DNA of 64,000 nucleotides from Beta vulgaris subsp. vulgaris (GCF_026745355.1 NC_079209.1:14699394-14763393); one strand, 5' to 3'. Numbered from the stretch's first letter, positions 45,276 to 57,093 are shown. Numbers and translations are program-made. Notes: generated by a model from the letters alone, not told the origin.

Positions 45276-47548
45276 TGTAACAGCCCATATTTTTAAGCAT
45301 GTTTAAATTCAGTAATTGTGTTTATTAGTTTAACTAAGCTTTATATTAAACAAAGATTACTAAGAATTATTATTTTAAATACAATTGTGATGGTGTGGAT
45401 TTTAGCAAATTGAGGTATTTGGTAAATGATTTTAAGCTTAAAAGAAAAGAAAGAAAAAAAAAACCCACATCCTTATACTTCTCACTGTTCCTCGTGTCAC
45501 TAGTGTAAAAAGCCAGATATGGCTCCCCGTGTCTTCCTGAGAAAAAGCCAACCAGTCTGTGGTTATTAGCTGTCGAAATTTCCCAATTCATGAAGCCAAT
45601 TCTTCACTCAAAGGGAAGCACCCATAAAATTCTTTTCTCAAAATTGGTTAAAGGATGAAAACCCCAATTCTATTCTTTTCTTCGGTGATGCCGGTGCTGT
45701 TATGGTTGTTGTTGGGTTGCCTCCCCGCCGTTCTGTCTTTCTCTTTCCTCTGTATTTTTTTGCTGTTGTTCGGTGTTGATGTGTTGGTTCTTTAAGTTCA
45801 ATTTTCTCTCTCCTCTGCTTCGGTATTGTTGTTGTTTCCCGGTTGGTGTTCCGACACCGTCGTTGCTGCTGTAGCTTCGTCGGAATTCTATCGATGTTGT
45901 CATTCTTAGTAAGCTCTGCCAAATCTGATTTCTTGGGAAGGTATAAATTAACTCTCATCTCTCCTTCTATGTTTTTGTTCCAAGAATTCATGTTGTGGTG
46001 TAAATTGGTTTATTTTGATAACCTTGAAAAAAAATCAGATTTTGTTTAAGTAAAAGATTGAATCTTTCATCTTGTAATACATTGGGATGTGTTTTAAAAC
46101 TTTATAATCATCTCCAAATTCAGAATTTTATTTTGTTGAAGGTAAAAGATGATGTTTTTGCCTCTTAAATTCAAGGTTAGATCTGGTGTAACCTTATTTT
46201 TCAACAACTGAAAGTATGAACTTTGGGTAAATTGTTCTTAAACTTATTTTGGTTTAATGACTAAGATAAGATAGTTCAAAAAGTTAGTAATCTATAATCT
46301 GCAGATCCAAGTTAATTACTCTTATTTGAAAAATTTATTTGGATGATTCTTCAAGTACTTTTAAATTAAAACAGAATCTAGTTAGATTTCTGATTAAACT
46401 AATTGTTTTGGAGAGTTATAATGTGAGATTGATAGTATAAGTTGGATTATTAGAAGGTTGGTATCATTTAGAAAATCATCTCGTCATTAGCTCATAAGGT
46501 TTAAGATTGATTATTATCTATTTGAAGAATGGTTGTTGATTATGTTATTGTGTTGGGTGAATTATGTTGGAGTTCGAGTTGGAGTTGAAGATCAAGATTA
46601 TCATAAATGTTCATGGAGATTGCATATGATTGTTCTTGAGTTGAGGTAACCTTTATGTTCAGCAAAATTTATTTAAATGCCCGTGTGTGTTTATTGTATT
46701 TTTGATATCGTATTATTGTTTATAGTGATGGCCATGGTTATAGATGCATCTTCATGTGTGGATTTGTGAAATATATACATGACTTTGTTATGCTATTGGA
46801 ATTGTTCTGATATGATTATATTTAAAAAATATGATTTGAATATGATAATGTAAAATGGATTTCGAAATTGTTTTAGCTGGCTTAGTTTATGAACTGAGAT
46901 GAATAATGGGCAAGGTACAGGTGGAGGAAACAGATTCGTATATGAGTTAAGACCAGATAAGGTCGAATATTATTTTATGTTATGTTATAAGCCTATAGTT
47001 GCCAGCGATTTGTGTTAAGTAATTGAACTATGCCAGCGATATATTTTAAAGTATGGATTCTTTTCCGAACAATTACCAAGTTTGTTTCTGATATGAAAAA
47101 TTTTTACGAACCAAAACCGTTTTGACGGGCTGAAGTAAAGTTACTGAGTTTTTCGCTCATTTTAGTTTTGTTTTTGTTTTGTATTTTCTTCTGTAATTTG
47201 CAAGTTTGTATTGGGAGCTCATAGTGGATCGGAAATAAAGAATTGGCTATAAAATTGTAAATATATTAGTGATTCGAAGATAGATATAGAATATAAGTTG
47301 TTGAATATTAAGTTCTCATTTGATGTTTAAGTATTCTTTTGTTTTGGGAATCGAGTAAGATATTATGTAATCTGCTATCTGGTTTTAAAGTTATTATGTT
47401 GTGGGCCCATAACCCACAGGTCCAGGATCGCTTCATAGGTTTGTTCCGCTGCAAGATAATGAATGTAATTCGAGGTTATTAAGTGTTAATTGAGATTTAT
47501 GAATGGTAAGTATGATTAGCTAGCAGCTCGGAAGTGCGGGTTGTTACA
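45276..47548. mobile_element. Solo LTR, 2273 bp, TSD TCCAC
   Basis: It is bounded by TGTAACAGCCC and GGGTTGTTACA (inverted-repeat LTR ends) and flanked by TCCAC at 45271-45275 and 47549-47553. No internal domain, primer-binding site or second LTR is present, so it is best read as a solo LTR left by recombination. The termini recall the LTR at 10264 in style (TGTAA...TTACA) but differ in sequence. It splits the MULE transposase between its N-terminal domain and its acidic linker. Confidence 0.85.
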
Positions 47549-48085
47549 TCCACATTAAATGAAACACAGTCAACCCAAGAAGCTCAATTTGAGACACCCC
47601 CAGTTTCACAAATTGTCTCCCAAACAGCTCCACAAACACAGTCACAAGATCAACCACCAATACCACCTTCACCTACACCTATATCTGGGAAAAAACCAGT
47701 TACTGAGCCTGAAGAAGCTTTCATTTATGACCAAGAAACGTTTCCACATGACTACTATCAGTGGTATGATAACAGACCAGAGAGTCCACTGACCTTGAAG
47801 GAGCTCCTTGGGAAAGAATCTTCTGAAGAAGAATCGGATCCTAGGTATGAACCTTCTGGTGATTCTGATGGAGATGATGGGTATGATACTGAGCTAGAAC
47901 CTGAAAGATTGAGTGATCTAGAGAGGGAAGAAGAACCTGAGCTGGGGGTTTTTAGAACACATTGAAGAAGAAGGGGAAGGAGACAGTAGTGATGATGAGC
48001 TATGGTTAGCTAGGGATAGGGTAAGAGGCACAAACTCAAAGTTGTTTCAGTTGGCAAAGCAACTTCAAAAGGATGCAACAGAAGG
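47549..48085 (+). pseudogene. mudrA-like transposase, acidic linker
   Basis: In the frame entering from the left flank of the solo LTR, a Gln/Thr/Pro-rich stretch (TLNETQSTQEAQFETPPVSQ) is followed by an acidic one (EESDPRYEPSGDSDGDDGYD, EREEEPELG) ending at 47965. Such a low-complexity acidic region lies between the PB1-like and DNA-binding domains of these transposases. Sequence to 48085 has the same character in a shifted frame, and the CACTA-2 element then interrupts it. Confidence 0.6.
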
Positions 48086-49928
48086 CACAACAAGAATCCG
48101 CGCTTTTAGCGTCTAAATTTACCATCCGGTCCAATCAGACGCAAATTAGCGTCCATTTTTGTAAAATTAGTGTCCGTCTTTGAACGGACGCTAATTAGCG
48201 TCCGTTGTTCAAGTTTACCGTCTAACATGACAGACGGTATTCAATGGTCATAAACAAAAACACGACCCACCTCATTTCTAACCCTATCTCTATCTATCCT
48301 TATTCTCTCACCTCACATCACAACCGTCCTCTTTCTTCGTCTTCTTTCTCGCCCTTCCTTTCTATTTTTTTCACCTCACCGTCGACTGTATTCAATGGTG
48401 ATCTTCTTGCTGTCTTTGCTCAGTACGAAATTATTAGCTTTCATTTGTTGCAATTTTTTTCGTTAATTTATATGTTTCGGCAAATTTTCAATTCGTTTAG
48501 TAATTTTTTGTTTTTTGATTGAATTCTTTGAAGATATGGCGAAATGGTGGATGTTAATCTTGTTAGAGAAAGTCCAAAGGTTTTGCATTTGTGGCGTATG
48601 AGGATCAAAGAAGCACAACTCTAGCCCGCACTTTCTCTGATTTGAAGGAGCCAATCACCGTCGCATGTATTCGTTTTAGGGTTAGTGATTTTTTTGGGTT
48701 TTTTATGTGGGTTGTTTCAGATCTAGTTTTTTTTTGTTTATTTCTCAATTCTCCTTCAATAGGCTTGTAGTTTGGATTTGTAAAAATGACTTTTTGCATA
48801 TATGCGTGGATTAGAATGAATTTCGACATATGAAAAATGAAATGGGGTTTTTTTATTTTTAAGGAGTTGTGTTCTTGTAATAATTCTTTGCAAATCTGTT
48901 TCATACTTTCATATATACTTAATCTTGTATTGCATTCCACTGAAATCTAATAGCCAAAATGATTTACTGAACTCTGGTGGATGCTTCAGTTTTTTTTTTC
49001 ATCCTTTTGGTTCTTGATTTATGGCTCCTGATCCCTTTTCTTTAAAAAGAAATGTGAGAGAATATCTCCATTCGGCATTTATATTACTTGTTGCTCTCAG
49101 AAAATGAACTGGTCAGTTAGTTGTATGCTGTCTTATTACTAGTTGGTGACCCTGAAGTGGGAAGTCTTCTTAGCCCTGCTTATTATTTGTTTCTCTCTAT
49201 GTGGCTCTTCTGCTCATCCAGAAGGATGTTGATTTTTGCCTATCTTTTTTTCCTTCCCATAGTATTACAACCAAAGTCTAATATGATGTCATAACATTTT
49301 TGTTCTTTATCTTTTTAAAGATTATTACTTGAAGATTGACAAGGATGTTGTTAATGTGGTATGCTGCTTTCTTTTTAATGTGGTGCTAACAACTTATGAT
49401 TATTTGTTTCTTGCTTGGCTGTATTACAATGATAACTGTTATAACATCAAGAATTAGAATAAATAAACAATCTCCAATATCCATTAAAGTATCAAACTTC
49501 ACTCCAACGCCCCTAAATAAACCTCCTCCACCATTTCTCTATCAATTTCCAAGATCCATCTTCCAACCTCTTACCCTCGCCATGAGCGTGTCTGGGTGTG
49601 CCTTAGAGGTCAATTGTATGTGTTATCTTGTATGAAGAATTGAGTCCCTTGGAGCGTTTGAAATTTACATTGGTGTGTTACGCATAGAACTATATAAAAA
49701 AAATAATCAAACAAACAATATGGAAAGCTTTTGGTGTGGTTATCCATTAGCCTGAACTACCTTGAGGCACTTGATTATTAGTCCTTGACAGTTGAGATTT
49801 CTCTACCTCTCAGTCCCTCATTTTAGTGTTAAGTTTCAAACTTCGTTGTATAACCATATCCTATTATTTGCAGATCTAATTTCTATTTGATCTGCTTGTT
49901 TTATTTACATGTTTCTTCTTGTATGCAG

Positions 49929-50606
49929 ACCTACCCCAACCCTTTACAAGATAATCCTGCATATTCAGTTGTAAAGTAAGTACACTTCCATTGTTTGACA
50001 AATGAATTTATCTTATCACCCATGAGTTGATAAGATGTTGAACTTATATCTTTATGTTGTCCCTTCAGGCAATATTTTGTTCATGAGGATGATACAGTGG
50101 TACAAAAGGTAATTCGCTTGATATATATAACTTCGTATATTACTTTTTCTACTGCTTAGGGTATGTTCTGGTATAATATCTTCTAGACAGCAGTTCGAGT
50201 AATTTGTACAAGATTATGTTAGGATGAACCTTGAGAGCTAATATTACTTTCTTTTGATTTCAAAATCTAGCAATGGAAGAAATACAAGCTCAGTTTTGTT
50301 CTCCTGTCCTCTAGGTTGTAGTTCATAAGGATTCACCGAGAGGTATTCATTTCAGGCGTGCAGGACCAAGGCAGAAGGTACTTTCTCTCCTGCCTTTTAG
50401 TCACAGATGTTGTGAGAATTTTTTCTTCTGAATGCCATTACTAATCATAATCTTATATCATAGCTCAGGTGTACTTTGATTCTGGTGAAGTTAATGCGTG
50501 CATTGTAACATGTGGAGGACTTTGTCCAGGACTTAACACTGTGATTCGAGAAATTGTTTGTGCCCTTTACCACATGTATGATATCGATAAAGTTATTGGA
50601 ATCGAC
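49929..50606 (+). pseudogene. PFK: Captured fragment of an ATP-dependent 6-phosphofructokinase gene
   Basis: Four exons (49929-49975, 50069-50108, 50315-50377, 50469-50606) with GT-AG introns keep one open frame of 96 codons. It starts TYPNPLQDNPAYSVVKQYF, runs through [16 protein letters not shown] and [16 protein letters not shown], and ends KVIGID. The GGLCPGLN motif is the nucleotide-binding start of the PFK fold in plant ATP-PFKs; the cytosolic/plastid PFK family catalyses fructose-6-phosphate phosphorylation in glycolysis. After 50606 a normal donor is present, but the next exon (with the GxRGF motif) is absent, as are the active-site and C-terminal parts. It cannot encode an enzyme. 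It lies inside CACTA-2, so it is a transposon-captured host gene piece. Confidence 0.88.
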
Positions 50607-51594
50607 GTAAGTACATTAGCCATTAGCATATATATGATGTTTTTAGAGGACTTTATGTCATCATAGCATGTTTTCAGTCATTATTCTTCTGTATCTTATG
50701 GTATGATGTTTAAAGCTACTCTCTGCAAACAAGAAGAAAATTGAAAGATTTGATTATAGACACTGTTGGTGTAAGGTTCTGAATTAATCATAGATCATAT
50801 GATACTTGCTTCATGAGGTAGAATTCTAGAAACCCTGGATTTGCTTCATTATATCTAGAGTAGGTTACTCTTCTATCAATACTGTTTGTGATGATATATC
50901 GATCTATCTAAGAAAGTGGATCTAATACGAATGGTCTTGTTCTGCAGAGATAGTGTTTTTTTAGTTTTACCCTTTTGTTTTTTTTTTGTTTTGAGTGGGT
51001 GAGTCGGGTCGTGTGGGTGATGGGGGGATGGGTCCTTGGTTGTGTTAGGGTTTGGGTGGGCTGGGTGGTGGGTTAGGCTGGCTCAGGTGGGGGTTGGGGC
51101 AAAATAGGTTCCAGATTTATTTAGTTATTCATTTAATTCTTGTTAATAATTGTTTTTTTCTGGTTAATTTCATTAATTTCTTTGTTTTTGTTGATTTGCA
51201 GGGTTATGAGATTTGCGTTTGAGTTCCAGATTTGAAGTTGGTTTCGATCCAGATACCAGATTTGAAGTTCGTTTTGGTTCTAGATTTTTGTTGTGGAGTT
51301 TAAAGTGTACATGTAATTATATGAGATTTTTATTTGATTTTGTTCTAAGTATACTAGAATTTAGTTCTAGAATTATTTTTTCACTTGTATCTACATTTAT
51401 TATCAATAATAATTGAATTGATTAATTTGTTTGTCTTAATAAAAGAAGTTTGGTATTTGCATCATTTCATATCTTACTACATTTAATATCAATTAATTAA
51501 AAGCGAAAAACTATTACATTTAATATTAGTTAACCAAAAGCAAAAAAAAAAAAAAAAAAAGTGCAAATGCGTACCAAACATTTACCGACTGTTT

Positions 51595-51880
51595 CCAGAA
51601 TTAGCGTCTGAGAAATGGTCGCTAATTAGCGACCATGTTAGCGTCTGTTTATTACGGTCGCTAATTAGCGACTGCCAGGGCGGCAGTCGCTAATCAGTGA
51701 CTATGAAGGTAACGGTCGCTAAATTCGAAATACCAGACGCTAATTATTTAGCGTCCGCTTAGCGGACGCTATTTGGGGAATTAGCGACCCAGGGTTTTGC
51801 ATCAGCCAGCGGACGCTAATATCTTTAGCGTCCGATTCCGCGTTTTTAGCGTCTGATTTTTGCGGACGCTAAAGGCTGAC
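51595..51880. repeat. Right subterminal repeat array of CACTA-2
   Basis: TAGCGTC, CGCTAATTAGCGACC, GGTCGCTAA and GCGGACGCTAA motifs occur in alternating orientation every 10-25 bases. The left array at 48105-48240 uses the same words. Confidence 0.8.
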
Positions 51881-51895
51881 ATTCTTGTTGTGAGG

Positions 51896-54567
51896 AAGAT
51901 TGGGCCTTAGATATCATGCTGCTAACAGGGAGGGAATTGAGAAACATACTGGTGAGGCAGGAAATGTGAGTGAGTATGAGGATAGTGAGGATGATATCCA
52001 TACCCAGAGGACAGTGGTGATGATAATGTGGATGTTAGGAGAAGAAGAGGGAGAGGACTTCTAGTTACTGAGGATACAGATTTCACAAATTTTGTGTGGA
52101 AAGTTGGACTGAGGTTCCCAAGTAGAGAGGCATTTAGGAGTTCTGTGGCTAGGTTTGCTATAACCTGTGGGAGAAACTTGTACTTTTCTACAAGTAATAA
52201 AAGGAGGCAAGGGAGAATGGAGGTGAAGTGCACTACAAAGTGCCCATTCAGGTTGTTTGCTTCCTGGGATTCAAGGAGGGCATGCTTTGTTGTGATTTGT
52301 TGTGAAATCTGTTGATGATGAACATAGTTGCACAAGGAACATGGAAGGCACCAGACAAATGACATCTACTTGGCTTGCAAAGCAGTTTCTGGAGATTTTC
52401 AAGGCAAGGCCTCACTGGCCAGCCAAGAGCTAATTGAGACAGTGAGACAAGCATATAGAGTTGCTATTAAGAGTGTCTTGGCCTATAAGGTGAAGTACAA
52501 GGCCCATAAACTGCTTCATGGTTCTATGGAAGAACATTATGCCAAACTAGGTAGATACCTTCAAGCCTTGAGAGACAGTGATACCGAGATTTTTATAAGG
52601 TTGTTGAATGATGAAAGACCAAGGAGGAGTGCAACTCCAGTGTTTCAAAGACTCTTCATCTGTTTTGATGGTGTGAGAAAAGGGTGGTAGGAGGGTTGCA
52701 GAAGGTTCTTGTCATTGATGCTTGCTTCTTGAAACCTTTTTGGGTGGTCAATTATTGGCAGTTGTTGGCAGGGATGCCAATGACAAAATGTATCCAGTTG
52801 CCTGGGCCATAGTTGAAGGTGAGAACAACTCCTCATGGTCATGGTTTCTCAGTGAGGTTCAAACAGCTTTGAACCTAGGACAAGGTGAAGGTCTTACAAT
52901 TGTTTCAGATGAACACTTGGTAAGTTTCAATTACATATGCATTAAACTACATTTCTTTTGATGATTAAGTTATTCATAATTACATATTAATGCACAATCA
53001 TTTAATTCTCCTCTATGTTTGTTTAACTAGGCAATTATAAGCTCAGTTGCATCTATTTTTCCCCAATGTGAGCATAGGCATTGTGCTAGGCATATCTTTG
53101 CCCATTGGCACAAAGATTTTAAGGGTGATGAAATGAAATTGTTGTTCTGGAGAGCAGCTAAGGCTTATAGTATTGCAGACTACACTGATGCCCTAGATGA
53201 AATGGATACCATTAACCCTGATGCAACAAAAGCTTTCAAAGCCCACAACCCCTCTGTTTTTTGTAGAGCACATGTGAAACTAACACTAAGGTGGATGTTA
53301 TAACAAGTAATCTTCTGAGACTTTCAATGGCTATATTATAGCTGCTAGGACAAAACATATCATTTACATGTTGGAGGACATAAGGGTAGCTCTTATGCAG
53401 AGATTAGTGGTGAAAAGGCAAGAAATAGAAGCATCTAAGGCTCAGATCTGTCTTAGGATACAAGCTAGGTTAAATGAGGAAAAGGCAGAGGCTGCCAACT
53501 GCATAGCAATTCCATCCACAAACACAACTTTCCAAGTTAATCATAAGATGGACCGTTTGAATGTGGACTTGGCTGCACAGTCATGCACATGTAGGAAATG
53601 GGATTTATATGGAATCCCCTGCTGTCATGCAGTGGCTTGCATTTTCTTTTGTAGAAAGAATGCTGAGGACTTTGTGTCAGAATACTACACAAGGGCCACA
53701 TACCTACAGTCTTATGCAAGATCCATACCCCAGTAGTTGGTGAAAGGCACTGGCCCAAGGTTGTGTATCCTTTAGTCCCTCCACCTATCAAGATTGGACC
53801 TGGAAGACCTAGAAAAAACAGAAGGAAGGACCCTCATGAGAACCCTAAGAAACCTGGGAGGTTAACTAAACATGGGGTGGAAATGAGTTGTAGCATTTGT
53901 ACATTAAAAACTCACAACAAAAGAACATGTCCAAACAAAGGTAGTGAACCTTCCCAACCACCTCAAAAGAAAGCTAAGAGTGCATTACAGCCTACACCAA
54001 CTGATTCTGACAACCATGGATCACACCTTAATGCAATTACCCAACCAAGTAGGTTAGGGAAAGGAGGAAGTAAGGGTAATTAGGGGAGGCCGGAGTTCAT
54101 CAACTGAAGTAGGTGGTGGAGGTTCCAGAGGTGCTAAGGGGTCAGGATCTGCTAAGGGAGCAGGAGCTGCTAGGGGGTCAGGAGCTGCTAGGGGAGTAGG
54201 AGCTGCTAGAGGGTCAAGAGCTATTAGGGGAGCTAGAGGTGCTAGGGGTGCATCAAACAGTGGCACAAGTTCAAATGGAGCTAGAGGTGGAAGGGTAAGG
54301 TTTCTTGATTCTCTTATTGTGTAAATACTTGACGTTGTTATCTAACTTGTCTATAATTTATTAACTATCTCACCTTTACCAAATGTGCAGGCCCCTTTTC
54401 AAAGTGGTCGTCCTATGGAGGTTTCTCAATCAATAGTTTCAACCTCGAAGGTCCATTCAACAGCAGCCAAGCATCAACTAGCAACACATGAATCCCAATT
54501 CTGCCAATTCATTATTCCTAGGGTTACAAATGTAGTCTCATCAATCTGTTTTGGACTTATTTTGTAG
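51896..54567 (+). pseudogene. mudrA-like transposase core with SWIM and zinc knuckle
   Basis: The MULE gene resumes after CACTA-2. Visible are a WRKY/FAR1-like DNA-binding part (52060-52400: VGLRFPSREAFRSSVARFAI, KCTTKCPFRLFASWD), the MULE catalytic domain (VIDACFLK near 52715, GRDANDKMYPVAWAIVEGEN, TIVSDEH, then after an intron 52921-53030 CEHRHCARHIFAHWHKDFKG), a SWIM zinc finger (CTCRKWDLYGIPCCHAVAC) near 53585, an AT-hook-like GPGRPRKNRR and a knuckle CSICTLKTHNKRTC near 53890. A Gly/Ala/Ser-rich tail follows to about 54300. Stops at 52315 and 52688, a frameshift near 52690-52740 and a stop near 53300 disable it. Confidence 0.8.
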
Positions 54568-54879
54568 TTTTGTTCCCTTAAACAATGGGTATGCTATTGT
54601 AGTTGAATTTTAAGTACTTGTGAAGGATAACAATGATATTTTAAGGTACATCCATTGTGAAAGCTAACAATGTTATTGTAGTTGAATTTTAAGTACTTGT
54701 GAAGGACAACAATGACATTTTGCTGTGAATTTAAGTACTTCTAAGCAATTGTAAGCAGGCTTTGAATTTGAAACAAAATGCAAACTTTTATTCATTGTCA
54801 AAAGCTTCCAAAATACATTCTTCTACCCATCTAACATTTGTATTAAACTAACATCCCCACCCTTAACATTTGCATCATA

Positions 54880-55466
54880 CTAACATCCCCACCCTAAACA
54901 TACTATAATGATCAATTCATGGAAACAATGATCACAACAAAGAAAATCCAAGACAACAACAATGCCCTTACTTATAGCCAATCTCTCCCCTCCATTACTC
55001 TTAGCCAATTCAGCATTAATTCTAGCCATCTTCATCCTCATCTCTTCAACTTCAGAAGCCATTTTGTCCTTCTTCATCTTTAGTTTGCTAACCTTGTCTT
55101 CAAAAATCTTGAATTGCAACTCCAACTCAGCAATGCTTGTGAACTGCTCCAACAACTTCACATGTAACTCCTCACATTCATGACATTCCTTTGAAACCCC
55201 TTCATTAACTTCCCATTTGAAAAATCCACAATCTGCTGCCTATTAAAGAGAAGGAACCACAACATTAGTCATGTTTTATTTAAAAAAAAAAAAACAGAAA
55301 CAAAAAATTTTAAATTTTTTGCCCTAATTTCATATACACTTACTGGCCACATCGCACACCCATAGAATTTCCTTCCAACATGTCCACCAGATTTCACAGT
55401 GCGCAATTTCGTAGGAATATCATGGTTACACTTCACAATTGCCCGCCCAGAACTTCTTGTATTCAC
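54880..55466 (-). CDS. zf-GRF and coiled-coil protein gene carried by the MULE
   Basis: Two exons on the minus strand: 55466-55344 and 55239-54880, joined by a GT-AG intron in phase 0, encoding 160 aa. The N-terminus has a GRF-type zinc finger: C in VKCNHD, then GRKFYGCAMW, then ADCGFFKW and a further CHEC pair. Residues about 70-130 form a coiled coil (LLEQFTSIAELELQFKIF, VEEMRMKMARINAELAK). The C-terminus is short and hydrophobic. GRF fingers bind nucleic acid, and small GRF/coiled-coil proteins are common near plant MULEs. It is convergent to the transposase, as mudrB is to mudrA in MuDR. The frame is intact although the transposase is broken. It could be an accessory MULE gene or a captured host gene. 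Confidence 0.7.
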
Positions 55467-55639
55467 TGAGATCCAGATGCAGAAGTCATTGAAGAGAGAA
55501 GAAGAAATGAAGAACAGAGAAAAGAAATGAAGAACAGAGAGAAGAAGAAAGAGGATTCACGAAAAAACAACAAGGGTGGGGAGGTTTACAAAAGGCACGC
55601 GTTCATTTAATGATCACGTGACTCTAGTTACCTGAAGTA

Positions 55640-56963
55640 CACTAGTGGAAAAATGAAGAAGGGCTGCGCTGAAAAAGGCCTGTAGGGCTGCGCTTTTTTA
55701 CAGCAGCCCTTTCAATAGCTGCCCTTCACATTTTAAGTAGGGCTGCGCTAGAAAGGCGCAGCCCTTCACAACGAAGGGCTGCGCTTTTTAGATAAAAGTG
55801 CAGCCCTTCAGGATTAAAAGGGCTGCGCTTTTTACCCTAAAAAGCGCAGCCCTTCATAGCTAGAAGGGCTGCACTTTTACCTAAAAAGCGCAGCCCTTCC
55901 TACCAAAAAAAATAATAAAATAAATTTTTTTTGACATTTTTTTACTCATAATCTCACATTTTCTGAAATTATACAGAAGAGAAGAGAAACGAAACGAAAA
56001 TGAACCCAAAACAAACAAAAAAAGAACGAAATGAAAATGAAAAAAAGGAACAAAAACTAATATACAGAAGAGAAGAAATTAAAGATCTGAAAATACAAGA
56101 ACATTAATCAAAACGAAGATGAAAATACAAGAACATTAATCAAAACAAAGAGAAGTATACAAGAACATTAATCAAAACAAAGAGAAGTATACAAGAACAT
56201 TAATCAAAACAAAGATTAAGAAATTATAGATCTGAAAATACAAGAACATTAATCAAAAAGTGCCTCCAAACATTGACCTAATAATGTTTAAATATGTAAA
56301 ACAAAACCCTAATACACAATTAAGGAAATAATAAAATTCGGAAATACTTAAAATGCCTATTTCGAGCCTTAAACGAACTCGGATGGCTTAAAAAGCCTAT
56401 AGGTCACAGCATAGCGGTGAGTTTGACTTGTTGGCCCGTTCCGCTTCCGAAAAGGTATCACCATAGGCAATCGGACTCCGTCGGCATGATTACTGCAAAT
56501 CATTTCAGGCTTTTGTCGCGTTTGTTGCGTTTCTGGGAGTTTTTGAGAGAGAAGAGAGGATGAGAGAGAAGGAGGAGAGGGAGGAGGGACGTGAGAGAGG
56601 AGAGAGAAGGAGGAAAATAGAGGAGGGACGTGAGAGAGGAGAGAGAAAAGGAGGGATAATATATTTGAAGCCCGCGATTTTTTTATTTCAAATTTTTTAA
56701 GAAAGGGCTGCGCTTTTCTTCAAAAGCGCAGCCCTTCACTTAGTAGGCTGCGCTTGTAGAAAAAGCGCAGCCCTTCTGAAGTAAGAAGGCTGCGCTTGTA
56801 GAAAAAGCGCAGCCCTACAGAGTGAAGGGCTGCACTTTTCTTCAAAAGCGCAACCCTTCTGTTATGTAGGGCTGCGCTTTTGTAGCCCTTCACTAGTAGG
56901 GCTGCGCTTTTATCAATAGCGCAGCCCTTCCTCCGCAGCCCTTCCTTTTTTTTTCCCCTAGTG
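55640..56963. mobile_element. CACTA-3: non-autonomous CACTA transposon, 1324 bp (TSD GTA)
   Basis: It begins CACTAGTGGAAAAATG and ends TTTTCCCCTAGTG, with GTA on both sides (55637-55639, 56964-56966). Both ends are packed with AAGGGCTGCGCTTTT and its complement AAAAGCGCAGCCCTT (at least 10 copies in 55660-55900, similar in 56700-56950). The interior is purine-rich and includes a five-copy minisatellite. No transposase. It lies just inside the right TIR of the MULE. Confidence 0.9.
56093..56257. repeat. Minisatellite of about 32-bp units in CACTA-3
   Basis: ATACAAGAACATTAATCAAAA occurs at 56093, 56125, 56157, 56189 and 56237 (spacing 32, 32, 32, 48), separated by AACGAAGATGAAA or ACAAAGAGAAGTA. 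Confidence 0.9.
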
Positions 56964-56985
56964 GTAGCAGGTTAAATTACCTGAT

Positions 56986-57093
56986 AGGTCCACGCAAATC
57001 TGGGTCATGCAATACTTGGGCTCCCCAGTAGAATATTGAAAGTTTGTCCCTATTAAAGAAAATCGGGTATAGTTCAGCCCCATGGTGTCAATT
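56986..57093 (-). repeat. Right terminal inverted repeat of the MULE
   Basis: Complement of 43910-44020 with few mismatches, ending CATGGTGTCAATT. It defines the right boundary of the MULE. Confidence 0.83.

Larger units (their letters stand above)
48086..51892. mobile_element. CACTA-2: CACTA-like transposon carrying PFK exons (TSD AGG)
   Basis: It starts CACAACAAGAATCCGCGC and ends GGCTGACATTCTTGTTGTG, a 12-bp perfect TIR of the variant CACAACAAGAAT. AGG flanks both sides (48083-48085, 51893-51895). Subterminal arrays of TTAGCGTCC/GGACGCTAA occur at 48105-48240 and 51595-51880. The 3807-bp interior has no transposase ORF but holds four intact exons of a phosphofructokinase gene at 49929-50606. 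Other intron-like and leader-like stretches (48300-49650, 51180-51420) may also be captured. It is non-autonomous. Confidence 0.88.
43910..57093 (+). mobile_element. MuDR-like MULE, 13.2 kb with three nested insertions
   Basis: Terminal inverted repeats of about 108 bases pair 43910-44020 (AATTGACACCATGGGGC...GATTTGCATGGACC) with 56986-57093. Between them lie a mudrA-like transposase gene on + (three separated parts) and a zf-GRF gene on -. Removing the solo LTR (45276-47548), CACTA-2 (48086-51892) and CACTA-3 (55640-56963) with their duplications leaves about 5.8 kb, close to the size of autonomous MuDR elements. A 9-bp target duplication is not obvious. The transposase has stops and a frameshift, so the element is probably no longer autonomous. 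Confidence 0.82.

Noticed and set aside
45498..45512. CACTAGTGTAAAAA, which looks like a CACTA start
   Set aside because: No matching inverted end or 3-bp duplication was found nearby; it lies inside the solo LTR and is probably chance.
49929..50606. Functional PFK gene
   Set aside because: Only four internal exons exist, with no start, no catalytic or C-terminal exons, and all inside a transposon.
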